This document shows positions 35,497-44,542 of a DNA stretch of 64,000 nt, piece after piece (the first letter of the stretch is position 1; every line of letters starts with the position of its first letter). The DNA comes from Phycicoccus sp. Root101 (GTDB lineage: Bacteria; Actinomycetota; Actinomycetes; Actinomycetales; Dermatophilaceae). Both the position numbers and the translations under genes were made by a program. The stretch covers positions 498,625-562,624 of the forward strand of contig NZ_LMCM01000001.1 in assembly GCF_001426245.1 (NCBI RefSeq), in the 5' to 3' direction. Under the pieces are notes generated by a model. The model searched no databases. It had not been told where the DNA came from and saw nothing but the letters and a program-made list of their open reading frames with translations.

Positions 35497-36708
35497 ATGC
35501 CGCTTCGTCCCGTTCCATCCGCCCGTGTCCGCCTGGCGGCAGCCACCGGAGTGCTCGCCCTGGCCGTCGGGGCCTGCAGCGACGGCAGCGCTGGTGGTGA
35601 GCTGTCGGCACCCGTCGTGAGCGGGAGCCGGACACCGGTCACCCCGTCGAGCGGAGCCACCGCGACGTCCACGCCGTCCACGCCGTCCACGCCGTCCTCG
35701 CCGTCCTCGCCGTCCTCGACCACCACTACCGATCCTGCGGTCACGACGCAGTCGACGGTGGCCCAGGACCTCGACGTCCCGTGGGCGACGGCATTCCTGC
35801 CCGACGGCTCGGCCCTGGTTACCCTGCGGGACGAGACGAGGCTGCTGCAGGTGCGGGACGGCCGGTCCCCCGTCGACCTCGGCCGGGTGGCAGGGGTCGA
35901 GCCCGGAGGTGAGGGCGGTCTGCTCGGCGTCGCGGTGTCGCCCACCTTCGCCAGCGACCGCAGCGTCTTCCTCTACACGACCGCGGCGCGGGACAACCGC
36001 GTGCTGCGCGTGACGTTCGAGGACGGGAAACCGGCCCGGCAGCGCGCCATACTCACCGGGATCCCCAAGGCGGGCAACCACAACGGCGGACGGCTGAAGT
36101 TCGGTCCGGACGGGTTCCTCTACGTCACGACCGGGGACGCCGGAGAGACCGACCGGTCCCAGGACCGCAGCTCGCTGGGGGGCAAGATCCTGCGGATCAC
36201 CCGGGACGGCAAGCCTGCACCCGGCAACCCGTTCGACGGTTCACCTGTCTGGAGCTACGGCCACCGCAACGTGCAGGGGATCGCCTGGGCACCGGACGGG
36301 ACGATGTACGCGAGCGAGTTCGGGCAGAACACCTGGGACGAGCTCAACCGGATCGAGCCCGGCAAGAACTACGGGTGGCCGGTGGTCGAGGGCAAGCAGC
36401 AGCGCGCCGGGTTCGTCGAGCCACTGGTGCAGTGGCCCACCTCGGACGCCTCCCCCAGCGGCATCGCCTACGCCGACGGCGCCATCTGGATGGCAGCGCT
36501 GCGCGGTGAGTCGCTGTGGCGGATCCCGGTGTCCGGCAACCGCGCCGGCGAGCCGGAGCGCCTCCTCCAAGGCGAGTACGGACGCCTGCGCGACGTGGTC
36601 GTGGCGCCCGACGAGCGGCTCTGGATCCTGTCGAACAACACCTCCCGGGGGACGGGTGGCGAGCACGACGACAAGCTCCTCGCGATCCCCCTCGGCGACC
36701 TCACGTGA
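35497..36708 (+). CDS. PQQ/sorbosone-dehydrogenase-like lipoprotein
   Basis: 403 aa exported lipoprotein: a positively charged start, a hydrophobic segment and the lipobox LAVGAC (Cys at about residue 27), then a Ser/Thr/Pro linker encoded by 9-bp DNA repeats (about 35668-35718). The body (about 90-400) is a GSDH/sorbosone dehydrogenase beta-propeller (VPWATAFLPDGSALVT, GGEGGLLGVAVSP, NHNGGRLKFGPDGFLYVTTGD, SYGHRNVQGIAW). Relatives oxidise aldoses with PQQ, but many actinobacterial members have no proven substrate or cofactor. The start at ATG 35497 gives the clean signal peptide. Confidence 0.88.
   Translation: MPLRPVPSARVRLAAATGVLALAVGACSDGSAGGELSAPVVSGSRTPVTPSSGATATSTPSTPSTPSSPSSPSSTTTTDPAVTTQSTVAQDLDVPWATAFLPDGSALVTLRDETRLLQVRDGRSPVDLGRVAGVEPGGEGGLLGVAVSPTFASDRSVFLYTTAARDNRVLRVTFEDGKPARQRAILTGIPKAGNHNGGRLKFGPDGFLYVTTGDAGETDRSQDRSSLGGKILRITRDGKPAPGNPFDGSPVWSYGHRNVQGIAWAPDGTMYASEFGQNTWDELNRIEPGKNYGWPVVEGKQQRAGFVEPLVQWPTSDASPSGIAYADGAIWMAALRGESLWRIPVSGNRAGEPERLLQGEYGRLRDVVVAPDERLWILSNNTSRGTGGEHDDKLLAIPLGDLT
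35668..35718 (+). repeat. 9-bp tandem repeats coding for a Ser/Thr-Pro linker
   Basis: Three copies of TCCACGCCG followed by three of TCCTCGCCG inside the lipoprotein gene, encoding STP- and SSP-type units. The copy number is likely to vary between strains by slippage. Confidence 0.8.
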
Positions 36709-36800
36709 CCGCGCCCGCAACACCGCCCACGCTCCTGGGATGCGGCGTCCTGGCCGACGAGTTCCACACGGTGGACTCCGCACTCCCGCCGCTGGCCTGA
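36705..36800 (+). CDS. Possible 31-aa reading frame after the lipoprotein gene
   Basis: A GTG overlapping the lipoprotein stop (GTGA) opens a 31-codon frame ending shortly before the bidirectional hairpin. It has no recognised similarity and might be a chance frame or a translational-coupling remnant. Low confidence; recorded because of the coupling geometry. Confidence 0.15.
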   Translation: MTAPATPPTLLGCGVLADEFHTVDSALPPLA

Positions 36801-36803
36801 CGC

Positions 36804-36841
36804 AGGACGCCCGCCCCGGAGTGCTCCGGGGCGGGCGTCCT
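36804..36841. terminator. Bidirectional terminator hairpin, lipoprotein gene / gatB
   Basis: Perfect 17-bp arms AGGACGCCCGCCCCGGA (36804-36820) and its complement (36825-36841) with a GTGC loop, between two convergent genes and 16 bp from the gatB stop. No U-tract, as is common in high-GC actinomycetes. Confidence 0.8.
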
Positions 36842-36857
36842 GTTCACGTGACGAGGT

Positions 36858-38396
36858 TCAGCCGGTGAGCTTCGCCAGGATGATCTCGCGCGCCTTCCCG
36901 GCGTCGGCCTGGCCGCGCATCTCCTTCATGACCTGGCCGATGAGGGCCCCGGCGGCCTGGACCTTGCCGTCGCGCACCTTCTGGGCGACGTCGGCGTTGG
37001 CCTCGATGACCTTGTCCACCGCGGCTTCGAGCGCGCCGTCGTCCTGCACCAGCTCGAGCCCGCGGGCGTCGGCGACCTCGGTCGGGGTCCCCTCGCCGGC
37101 GAGGACGCCCTCGAGCACCTGACGGGCCATGGAGTCGTTGAGGCGACCGTCCCGGACCAGCCCGTCGAGCTCGGCGATGTGGGTCGGCGTGACTCCGAAG
37201 TCCTCGACCGAGCGCCCCTCGGCGTTGGCCCGTCGGGCGAGCTCACCGGTCCACCACTTGCGTGCACCGGCGGGCGTCGCACCCGCGGCGACGGTCTCGG
37301 AGATGAGCTCGACCGCACCGGCGTTCATGACGTCGCGCATCTCGAGATCGCTGTAGCCCCAGTCGGCCTGGAGTCGCCTGCGTCGCTCGCCGGGCGGCTC
37401 CGGGAGGGTCCGGCGCAGGGCGTCGACCGTCTCGCGGGTCGGTGCCACGGGGACGAGGTCGGGCTCCGGGAAGTAGCGGTAGTCCTCGGCGTCGGACTTC
37501 TCCCGTCCGCTCGTGGTGACCCCGGTGTCCTCGTGCCAGTGCCGCGTCTCCTGGGTGATCTTCCCGCCCTTGTCGAGGATCGCGGCCTGCCGCGTGATCT
37601 CGTAGCGGACGGCTCGCTCGACGCTGCGCAGCGAGTTGACGTTCTTGGTCTCCGTGCGGGTGCCCAGCGGCACTGCCGCCTGCTCCTCGCTCGTCGCGTC
37701 GCCCACCTTCGGGCGCAGTGACACGTTCGCGTCGCAGCGGAGCGACCCCTGCTCCATCTTCACGTCGGAGACGCCGAGGGCACGCAGCAGCTCCCGCAAC
37801 GCACCGACATACGCCTTGGCGACCTCGGGGGCGCGCCCACCGGCACCGGTGAGCGGCCTGGTGACGATCTCGATGAGCGGGATGCCGGCGCGGTTGTAGT
37901 CGACGAGCGAGTACTCCGCGCCGTGGATGCGACCGGTGGAGCCACCGACGTGCAGCGACTTGCCCGTGTCCTCCTCCATGTGCGCGCGCTCGATCTCCAC
38001 GCGGTAGGTCGTGCCGTCCTCGAGCTCGACGTCGAGGTGCCCGTTGAAGGCGATCGGCTCGTCGTACTGCGAGGTCTGGAAGTTCTTCGGCATGTCCGGG
38101 TAGAAGTAGTTCTTCCGGGCGAACCGGCACCAGGTCGCGATCTCGCAGTTGAGCGCCAGCCCGATGCGGATGGCCGACTCGACCGCCTTGTCGTTGACGA
38201 CCGGAAGCGCACCCGGCAACCCGAGGCAGACGGGGCAGACCTGGCTGTTGGGCTCGGCACCGAACTCGGTCGCGCAGCCGCAGAACATCTTCGTCGCGGT
38301 GTTGAGCTCGACGTGCACCTCGAGACCCATCACGGGGTCGTAGCGCTCGAGCACCTCGTCGTAGTCGACGACCTCTTCGGTGACAGCGGTGGCCAT
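36858..38396 (-). CDS. gatB: Asp-tRNA(Asn)/Glu-tRNA(Gln) amidotransferase subunit B
   Basis: 512 aa subunit that binds the misacylated tRNA and activates its acyl group with ATP. The cradle domain begins with [18 protein letters not shown]; the zinc-type cysteines are in FCGCATEF and CPVCLGLPG, and the [11 protein letters not shown] motif ([12 protein letters not shown] here) is present. The C-terminal helical/YqeY domain (about 360-512) contacts tRNA. The ATG at 38396 is 5 bp after gatA and fits the conserved N-terminus. Last gene of gatC-gatA-gatB. Confidence 0.96.
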   Translation of the reverse strand: MATAVTEEVVDYDEVLERYDPVMGLEVHVELNTATKMFCGCATEFGAEPNSQVCPVCLGLPGALPVVNDKAVESAIRIGLALNCEIATWCRFARKNYFYPDMPKNFQTSQYDEPIAFNGHLDVELEDGTTYRVEIERAHMEEDTGKSLHVGGSTGRIHGAEYSLVDYNRAGIPLIEIVTRPLTGAGGRAPEVAKAYVGALRELLRALGVSDVKMEQGSLRCDANVSLRPKVGDATSEEQAAVPLGTRTETKNVNSLRSVERAVRYEITRQAAILDKGGKITQETRHWHEDTGVTTSGREKSDAEDYRYFPEPDLVPVAPTRETVDALRRTLPEPPGERRRRLQADWGYSDLEMRDVMNAGAVELISETVAAGATPAGARKWWTGELARRANAEGRSVEDFGVTPTHIAELDGLVRDGRLNDSMARQVLEGVLAGEGTPTEVADARGLELVQDDGALEAAVDKVIEANADVAQKVRDGKVQAAGALIGQVMKEMRGQADAGKAREIILAKLTG

Positions 38397-38401
38397 CGGG
38401 G

Positions 38402-39919
38402 TCACGCTCCCTTCGCGGAGAGTTCGGGGGCCTTGGTGAGCAGCGGAGCGCCCCAACGGTCCAGGAGCATCCGCTCGAGGGCCGCACCCACGCCGTAGAG
38501 CCGGTCGTCGCGGGTCGCCGGGGCGAGGATCTGGATGCCCGTCGGCAGGCCGTCCTCGTCGGCGAGGCCGCTGGGCAGCGACATGCCGGGGACACCCGCG
38601 AGGTTCGCGGGGATGGTCGCGACGTCCTGCAGGTACATCGACATCGGGTCGTCGAGCTTGTCGCCCAGCTTGAACGCCGTGGTCGGCGCGGTCGGGCTGA
38701 CGAGCACGTCGACCTTCTCGAACGCTGTGGCGAAGTCGTCGGCGATGAGGCGGCGAACCTTCTGCGCCTGGCCGTAGTAGGCGTCGTAGTACCCACTCGA
38801 GAGGGCGTAGGTGCCGAGGATGATGCGGCGCTTCACCTCGTCGCCGAAGCCGGCGTCACGGGTGGCAGCCATGACCTGCTCGGCGCTCGGGTCGTCGATG
38901 CCCGGGGGCAGGACCCTTGCGCCGTAACGCATTCCGTCGAACTTGGCGAGGTTGGACGACGCCTCGCTGGGGAGGATCAGGTAGTAGGCCGCGAGCGCGT
39001 AGTCGAAGCTCGGGCAGGACACCTCGACGACCTCGGCACCGGCCTCCTGCAGCAGCGCCACGGACTCGTCGAAGCGCGCGCGCACGCCGGCCTGGTAGCC
39101 CTCACCACCCAGCTCCTTGATGACACCCACTCGCAGCCCCTTGACGTCGGCGCGGCGGGCCGCCTCCACGACGGCCGGCACGGGTGCGTCGATCGACGTC
39201 GAGTCGAGTGGGTCGTGCCCACCGATCACCGAGTGCAGCAGGGCGGCGTCGAGGACGGTGCGCGTGCAGGGACCGGCCTGGTCCAGGCTCGACGCCAGCG
39301 CCACGAGCCCGTAGCGGGACACCCCGCCGTACGTCGGCTTCACGCCGACCGTGCCGGTCACGGACGCCGGCTGGCGGATCGAACCACCGGTGTCCGTGCC
39401 GATCGCCAGCGGAGCCTCGTATGCCGCGACGACGGCTGCGGAGCCACCGCCGGACCCACCCGGGATGCGGGTCAGGTCCCACGGGTTGTGGGTGGGGCCG
39501 TAGGCCGAGTGCTCGGTGGAGGAACCCATCGCGAACTCGTCCATGTTCGTCTTGCCCAGGATCGGCATGCCGGCCGCGCGCAGCTTGGCCACGACGGTGG
39601 CGTCGTACGGCGGTACCCAGCCCTCGAGGATCTTCGAGCCGCAGGTCGTCGGGAGGCCCTTGGTCGCGAGCACGTCCTTGACCGCGATCGGCACCCCGGC
39701 GAGGACGTGCAGGTCCTCTCCGGCGGCACGACGCTCGTCGACCTGGCGGGCGGCGGCGAGCGCGCCCTCCCCGTCGACGTGGAGGTAGGAGTGGACGTCG
39801 GCGTCGACGGCGGCGATGCGGTCGAGGTGCGCCTGCACGATCTCGACGGAGCTGAGCTCGCCGGAGCCCAGGGCGTGGGCCAGCTCGGCGGCGCTGGAAC
39901 GGGTGAGGTCGGAGTTCAC
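38402..39919 (-). CDS. gatA: Asp-tRNA(Asn)/Glu-tRNA(Gln) amidotransferase subunit A
   Basis: 505 aa amidase-signature enzyme releasing ammonia from glutamine for GatB. The catalytic triad consists of the Lys in [10 protein letters not shown] (about residue 79) and the two Ser of the GGSGGGSAA loop with the following [14 protein letters not shown] start at 39919, 71 bp after the gatC stop. The operon order C-A-B is the usual one. Confidence 0.96.
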   Translation of the reverse strand: MNSDLTRSSAAELAHALGSGELSSVEIVQAHLDRIAAVDADVHSYLHVDGEGALAAARQVDERRAAGEDLHVLAGVPIAVKDVLATKGLPTTCGSKILEGWVPPYDATVVAKLRAAGMPILGKTNMDEFAMGSSTEHSAYGPTHNPWDLTRIPGGSGGGSAAVVAAYEAPLAIGTDTGGSIRQPASVTGTVGVKPTYGGVSRYGLVALASSLDQAGPCTRTVLDAALLHSVIGGHDPLDSTSIDAPVPAVVEAARRADVKGLRVGVIKELGGEGYQAGVRARFDESVALLQEAGAEVVEVSCPSFDYALAAYYLILPSEASSNLAKFDGMRYGARVLPPGIDDPSAEQVMAATRDAGFGDEVKRRIILGTYALSSGYYDAYYGQAQKVRRLIADDFATAFEKVDVLVSPTAPTTAFKLGDKLDDPMSMYLQDVATIPANLAGVPGMSLPSGLADEDGLPTGIQILAPATRDDRLYGVGAALERMLLDRWGAPLLTKAPELSAKGA

Positions 39920-39990
39920 GAGTGGTGGTCCTTGGTCTGTCGCGAGGTGCGCGAGGAGCGCAGGGTCAGGGGCGGCCGCGCGGGCGCCGG

Positions 39991-40287
39991 TCAGTCCTCG
40001 GCGAGGATGCGCGGCACCGAGAAGCGCTGCTGGTCCTGCTGCGGCGCGCCGGCGAGGGCGGCAGCAGCCCCGAGCGACGGGCGGACCACGTCGGGGCGGG
40101 TGACGTTGGTCAGGGGAAGCGGGTGGGACATCGGCTCGATGTCACCGGCGGCGACCTCCTGCACCTTCGCGACGGAGTCGAGGATGACCCCGAGCTCGCC
40201 GGACATCCGGTCGAGCTCGGCGTCCGAGAGGTCGATGCGGGCGAGGCCGGCCAAGTGGGCGACGTCGTCCCGGGACAGTGCAGACAT
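39991..40287 (-). CDS. gatC: Asp-tRNA(Asn)/Glu-tRNA(Gln) amidotransferase subunit C
   Basis: 98 aa linker subunit holding GatA and GatB together: N-terminal helical [21 protein letters not shown] and the extended C-terminal belt ([18 protein letters not shown]). The start at ATG 40287 is set by the conserved N-terminus and by TAGACT 7 nt upstream, which indicates a leaderless gatCAB transcript. Confidence 0.95.
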   Translation of the reverse strand: MSALSRDDVAHLAGLARIDLSDAELDRMSGELGVILDSVAKVQEVAAGDIEPMSHPLPLTNVTRPDVVRPSLGAAAALAGAPQQDQQRFSVPRILAED

Positions 40288-40294
40288 GCGAGCC

Positions 40295-40300
40295 AGTCTA
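40295..40300 (-). promoter_or_regulatory. -10 element of a leaderless gatCAB promoter
   Basis: TAGACT, 7 nt, then ATG at 40287. Identical hexamer to ilvD. Confidence 0.55.
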
Positions 40301-40357
40301 GGGGCGCAGGCAGCGGGAGTGACCAAGGACTCCTGTCGCGCCGTGCGGGCTGCGTCC

Positions 40358-40363
40358 TAGGGT
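40358..40363 (+). promoter_or_regulatory. -10 element of a leaderless epimerase promoter
   Basis: TAGGGT, 7 nt (GAGGCAC), then ATG at 40371; divergent from the gatC promoter 57 bp away. Confidence 0.5.
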
Positions 40364-40370
40364 GAGGCAC

Positions 40371-40814
40371 ATGGATGCAGCGCTGCCCACCGAGCTCTTC
40401 ACGGCCATCGACCACGTCGGCGTCGCCGTCACCGACCTCGATGTCGCGATCGCCTTCTACCGCGACACCTACGGCATGACGCTGGCCCACGAGGAGGTCA
40501 ACGAGGAGCAGGGCGTCCGGGAGGCGATGATGGCCGTCGGCGGGAGCGGGTCGCACATCCAGCTGCTGGCCCCCCTCACGCCGGAGTCGACCATCGCGAA
40601 GTTCCTCGACCGCTTCGGTCCGGGCGTGCAGCAGGTGGCCTACCGGGTCGAGGACGTCGAGGCCGTGAGCGCGGTCCTGCGGGAGCGCGGTCTGCGCCTG
40701 CTCTACGACGAGCCGCGTCGCGGCACCTCGAACAGCAGGGTCAACTTCATCCACCCCAAGGACGCCGGCGGGGTCCTGGTGGAGCTGGTGCAACCGGCGT
40801 ACGAGACGCACTGA
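40371..40814 (+). CDS. mce: Methylmalonyl/ethylmalonyl-CoA epimerase
   Basis: 147 aa vicinal-oxygen-chelate fold enzyme interconverting (R) and (S) forms of methylmalonyl- or ethylmalonyl-CoA. Metal ligands are the His of AIDHVGVAV (about residue 15), the region GSHIQLLAPL (His) and the C-terminal Glu in GGVLVELVQP. Its partner genes ccr (131 bp downstream, same strand) and the meaA-like mutase (at 61-63 kb) make an ethylmalonyl-CoA pathway role likely. The ATG at 40371 is chosen from the leaderless -10 spacing; an upstream in-frame ATG at 40362 is too close to the hexamer. Confidence 0.92.
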   Translation: MDAALPTELFTAIDHVGVAVTDLDVAIAFYRDTYGMTLAHEEVNEEQGVREAMMAVGGSGSHIQLLAPLTPESTIAKFLDRFGPGVQQVAYRVEDVEAVSAVLRERGLRLLYDEPRRGTSNSRVNFIHPKDAGGVLVELVQPAYETH

Positions 40815-40945
40815 CCCGTCCTCGGGGTGGGTGAGGTAGGTCACCGCGTGACCGGAGTCTCACTCCCCACCGACGCGCTTTACCCCGCAGTAGTTTCGGC
40901 CGCAGCCGTGCCACAGACGCCGACGACGCCGAGGAGCCACATCCC

Positions 40946-42283
40946 ATGCAGGACATCCGCGACGCCATCCTCTCCGGGGACCGCAGCGAGCAGACGTACG
41001 CCTCCCTCACCCTCCCCGAGACCTATCGAGGGGTGACCGTCCACAAGGACGAGGTCGACCTCTTCGAGGGGCTCGAGAGCCGCGACAAGGACCCCCGCCG
41101 GTCCCTGCACGTCGACGACGTGCCGCTCCCCGAGCTGGCCCCCGGCGAGGCCCTGGTCGCCGTGATGGCCAGCGCGATCAACTACAACACCGTCTGGACG
41201 TCGATCTTCGAACCGGTGTCGACGTTCAGCTTCCTCGAGCGCTACGGCCGCACCTCGACGTACGCGCAGCGCCACGACCTGCCCTACCACGTGGTGGGTT
41301 CGGACCTCGCCGGTGTCGTGCTGCGCACCGGCCCGGGCGTCCAGAAGTGGAAGCCGGGCGAGGAGGTCGTGGCGCACTGCCTGTCCGTCGAGCTCGAGAG
41401 CGCCGACGGCCACAACGACACGATGCTCGACCCCGAGCAGCGCATCTGGGGCTTCGAGACCAACTTCGGCGGACTCGCCGAGCTCGCGATCGTCAAGACC
41501 AACCAGCTGATGCCCAAGCCCACCCACCTCACGTGGGAAGAGGCGGCCTCCCCCGGCCTGGTCAACTCCACCGCCTACCGCCAGCTCATCTCCCGCAACG
41601 GCGCCGGCATGAAGCTCGGCGACGTCGTCCTCATCTGGGGTGCGTCCGGCGGCCTCGGCTCCTACGCGACCCAGATGGCGCTCGCCGGCGGCGCGACCCC
41701 CGTCTGTGTGGTCTCCTCCCCCGACAAGGCCGACATCTGCCGCGCCATGGGTGCGGAGCTGGTCATCGACCGCACGGCCGAGGGCTACCGGTTCTGGAGC
41801 GACCCGACGACCCAGGACCAGCGCGAGTGGAAGCGGTTCGGCGCGCGCATCCGCGAGCTCACCGGGGGCAAGGACCCCGACATCGTGTTCGAGCACCCCG
41901 GTCGCGAGACCTTCGGCGCGAGCACGTACGTCGCGCGAAAGGGCGGCACGATCGTCACCTGTGCGTCCACGAGCGGCTACATGCACGAGTACGACAACCG
42001 CTACCTCTGGATGAACCTCAAGCGCGTCATCGGCAGCCACTTCGCCAACTACCGCGAGGCGTGGGAGGCCAACGACCTCGTCAACCGCGGGCTGATCCAC
42101 CCGACCCTGTCCCGGACGTACGCCCTCGAGGAGGTCGGCCAGGCGGCATACGACGTCCACCAGAACCTGCACCAGGGCAAGGTGGGCGTGCTGACGCTCT
42201 CCCCCGAGGCGGGGCTGGGCGTCACGGACGAGGAGAAGCGGGCCACCCACCTGGCCGCGATCAACCGGTTCCGCAACACCTGA
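40946..42283 (+). CDS. ccr: Crotonyl-CoA carboxylase/reductase
   Basis: 445 aa medium-chain dehydrogenase/reductase that reductively carboxylates crotonyl-CoA to ethylmalonyl-CoA with NADPH and CO2. The nucleotide motif is GASGGLGSYATQMAL at residues 232-246. The four residues described as the CO2 pocket of the Kitasatospora setae enzyme, N81, F170, E171 and H365, are all present here at the same numbering, arguing for true carboxylation rather than simple reduction. A GAGGAG site lies 9 nt before the ATG. Confidence 0.95.
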   Translation: MQDIRDAILSGDRSEQTYASLTLPETYRGVTVHKDEVDLFEGLESRDKDPRRSLHVDDVPLPELAPGEALVAVMASAINYNTVWTSIFEPVSTFSFLERYGRTSTYAQRHDLPYHVVGSDLAGVVLRTGPGVQKWKPGEEVVAHCLSVELESADGHNDTMLDPEQRIWGFETNFGGLAELAIVKTNQLMPKPTHLTWEEAASPGLVNSTAYRQLISRNGAGMKLGDVVLIWGASGGLGSYATQMALAGGATPVCVVSSPDKADICRAMGAELVIDRTAEGYRFWSDPTTQDQREWKRFGARIRELTGGKDPDIVFEHPGRETFGASTYVARKGGTIVTCASTSGYMHEYDNRYLWMNLKRVIGSHFANYREAWEANDLVNRGLIHPTLSRTYALEEVGQAAYDVHQNLHQGKVGVLTLSPEAGLGVTDEEKRATHLAAINRFRNT

Positions 42284-42319
42284 CCTGCACCTTCGCGACG
42301 GCAGCAGCCCGCGGTGCCC

Positions 42320-42325
42320 TAGGGT
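42320..42325 (+). promoter_or_regulatory. -10 element of a leaderless AI-2E transporter promoter
   Basis: TAGGGT, 7 nt, then ATG at 42333. Same hexamer as the epimerase and acetyltransferase genes. Confidence 0.5.
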
Positions 42326-42332
42326 TCCTGAC

Positions 42333-43694
42333 ATGTCAGTGCTGGAACGATGGCGCGAGTTCCGGCACGCACAGCGAGAGGCTCTGCGTGCCAGCAACCA
42401 CCCCAACGACCGGGGTGAGGCGACGCCGACGGCGGCCGACCTGCTGGCGGACGTCCTGCCTGCCCTGCGCCAGGGCAGCGAGGCCGAGGGCGGTCGCGAC
42501 GCGCACGAGGAGCACGTGACTCCACACAGCGGGTCCGGCACGACGGACGCGACGGCGGCCGACCTCCGCGAGGCTGGTGGCGGGGACGCCGCCGAGCAGG
42601 TGGGTGGCGTCAAGGACACCGAGACGACCCAGCGCTACGGCAGGGCGGGGCGCCCGCTCAACCGCCAGTCGCCGTTCTACATGGGGTTCGTCGGAGCTCT
42701 CGGCGTCCTGCTCGCCCTGTTGCTGTGGCAGACGCTGGGCAGGCTCACCACCACCATCACGCTCGTCGTCGTGGCGTTCTTCCTGACCCTCGCCCTGAAC
42801 CCGCTCGTCGAGTTCCTGACCCGCCGGGGCATCAGGCGGTCGGGAGCGGTGTCCCTCGTCTTCCTCGGCGTCATCGTCGTGTTCACGCTCATCGGCCTGC
42901 TCGTCGTGCCGCCGGTCGTGCAGCAGGGTGGCGACCTGGCGGCGAAGTCCCCCGACTACCTCAACCAGCTGCTCAACAACCCCGTCGTCAAGGACTTCGA
43001 CCAGCACTACAAGGTGGTCGACAAGATCGAGGCGGAGTTCAACAAGCGCCTCACCGACGGCAACTTCATCAGCCAGGTCTTCGGCGGCGTCCTCGGGGTC
43101 GGTGCCGCGGTCATCGGTGGCATCTTCCAGGCCTTCACGGTCCTGGTCCTCACCCTCTTCCTGCTCGCCTCGCTGCCGCGCGTCAAGCAGGCGGCCTACG
43201 CGATGGTCCCGGCGTCCCGCCGTCCCCGCGTGATCTCGCTGTCCGAGGAGATCATGCGGCGCACGGGCTCCTACGCCATCGGCCAGGTCGCCGTCGCCAC
43301 GATCAACGCCATCTGCTCGTGGATCATGATGTCGATCGTCGGGATCCCGTATGCCGCGGTGCTCGCGGTCGCGGTCGGCTTCCTCGGCCTCGTGCCCATG
43401 GTGGGTGCCACGATCGGTGCGGCCATCGTCGTCCTCGTCGCGCTCTTCACGAACACCCAGGACGCCGTCATCGCGGCGGTCTACTACGTGGTCTACCAGC
43501 AGGTCGAGAACTACGTCATCGCCCCGAAGATCATGCAGCGCACCGTCTCGGTGCCCGGGGCGGTCACCGTCGTCGCCGCCCTCGCCGGTGGCACCCTGCT
43601 GGGCGTGCTGGGTGCCCTGCTCGCGATCCCCGTCGCCGCAGGCCTGCTGCTGCTCTACGAAGAGGTCCTGCTGCCGCGCCAGCGGCGCCACTGA
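42333..43694 (+). CDS. AI-2E family (PerM-like) transporter
   Basis: 453 aa. A charged cytoplasmic N-terminus of about 105 residues is followed by seven to eight transmembrane helices of the AI-2E/PerM family (LGVLLALLLWQTLGRLTTTITLVVVAFFLTLALNPLVEFL, IGLVPMVGATIG-like LGLVPMVGATIGAAIVVL, QQVENYVIAPKIMQRTVSVPG). Family members export signals or solutes or act as sodium/proton antiporters; no specific substrate can be read. Single gene, convergent with the small CxxC protein (3-bp gap). Confidence 0.9.
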   Translation: MSVLERWREFRHAQREALRASNHPNDRGEATPTAADLLADVLPALRQGSEAEGGRDAHEEHVTPHSGSGTTDATAADLREAGGGDAAEQVGGVKDTETTQRYGRAGRPLNRQSPFYMGFVGALGVLLALLLWQTLGRLTTTITLVVVAFFLTLALNPLVEFLTRRGIRRSGAVSLVFLGVIVVFTLIGLLVVPPVVQQGGDLAAKSPDYLNQLLNNPVVKDFDQHYKVVDKIEAEFNKRLTDGNFISQVFGGVLGVGAAVIGGIFQAFTVLVLTLFLLASLPRVKQAAYAMVPASRRPRVISLSEEIMRRTGSYAIGQVAVATINAICSWIMMSIVGIPYAAVLAVAVGFLGLVPMVGATIGAAIVVLVALFTNTQDAVIAAVYYVVYQQVENYVIAPKIMQRTVSVPGAVTVVAALAGGTLLGVLGALLAIPVAAGLLLLYEEVLLPRQRRH

Positions 43695-43697
43695 CGC

Positions 43698-43997
43698 TCA
43701 GCGTATGGCGCCGCGGGTGTGCCGCCGCTCCCTCGCCTCCCAGCACGTCGTGTGCCAGTGACGGCGGTCGTCCAGGCCGCCCATGCCGTCGGCGGGCCAC
43801 GCGACGACGTGGGGCGTGCCCATCGGGATGTTCTGCTGGCAGCCCGGGCACAGGTAGGCCCGGCTCGACGACGCCCCGGTGACCCGGCGGACGAACCACT
43901 CCGAGCCGCCATACGACTCGCGCCGCGTGAGCCCGCCGACGGCACGGTCGACGTTCAGCGGGACGTCGTCACGGCGGCGCCGGTTGGCTCGGGGCAT
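43698..43997 (-). CDS. Small CxxC actinobacterial protein
   Basis: 99 aa, basic N-terminus (PRANRRRRDDVPLN), a CPGCQQNIP knuckle, the PHVVAWPAD segment and a C-terminal HWHTTCW, which together could bind zinc. Homologues are often labelled ATP/GTP-binding without visible nucleotide motifs. The start at 43997 lies inside the 3' end of the sigma factor gene (43-bp overlap), so the two are probably co-transcribed. Function unknown. Confidence 0.75.
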   Translation of the reverse strand: MPRANRRRRDDVPLNVDRAVGGLTRRESYGGSEWFVRRVTGASSSRAYLCPGCQQNIPMGTPHVVAWPADGMGGLDDRRHWHTTCWEARERRHTRGAIR

Positions 43998-44542
43998 GGC
44001 CCCGAGTCTCCCAGACCGGGCATCTGCTCGCGGAGCCTGGCCAGCGCCTTGTGCGCCGTGACCCGTACCGACACCGGCGAGCACCCCAGCACGTCGGCGA
44101 TGGCCGCGTCCGGGAGGTCGTCGTAGTACCGCAGGACCAGCACGGCCCGCTGGCGCGGTGAGAGCCCGGCGAGCAGGGTCCACATCTCGTCGCGGTCCTC
44201 GGGGCCGACCTGGGCGTCCGCGGTCGCCGACCCGTCCGCTGTGACGAGCACGTGCGAGACGACCTCGCTCGACGAGCGGCGCCGCTTCCCGGAGACGAAG
44301 GTGTTGACCATGACCTTGCGGACGTAGGCGTCCGGGCTGTCCGCCCGCTCGACCTTGCGCCAGTGGACCAGCACCTTGGCCAGGGTGTCCTGCACGAGGT
44401 CCTCGGCGTCGTGCCGGTTGCCGGTGAGGGACAAGGCTGCCCCCATGAGCCGTGGGATCGCCGCCGAGACGTAGGCGTCGGCCTGGCTGGTCGTCCGCTC
44501 GGGCGACGGTGGCGCCGGCCGGTTGAAGAACCCCACGGTCAC
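43955..44542 (-). CDS. RNA polymerase sigma factor, SigE/ECF family
   Basis: 195 aa ECF-type sigma factor of the SigE actinobacterial family. Region 2 spans about residues 25-95 (NRHDAEDLVQDTLAKVLVHW, PDAYVRKVMVNTFVSGKRRR); region 4 spans about 120-178 (LSPRQRAVLVLRYYDDLPDAAIADVLGCSPVSVRVTAHKALARLRE). The GTG at 44542 overlaps the stop of the upstream membrane protein gene (GTGA), implying coupled translation; a second GTG at 44536 is possible. The membrane gene may be its regulator. Confidence 0.9.
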   Translation of the reverse strand: MTVGFFNRPAPPSPERTTSQADAYVSAAIPRLMGAALSLTGNRHDAEDLVQDTLAKVLVHWRKVERADSPDAYVRKVMVNTFVSGKRRRSSSEVVSHVLVTADGSATADAQVGPEDRDEMWTLLAGLSPRQRAVLVLRYYDDLPDAAIADVLGCSPVSVRVTAHKALARLREQMPGLGDSGPCPEPTGAAVTTSR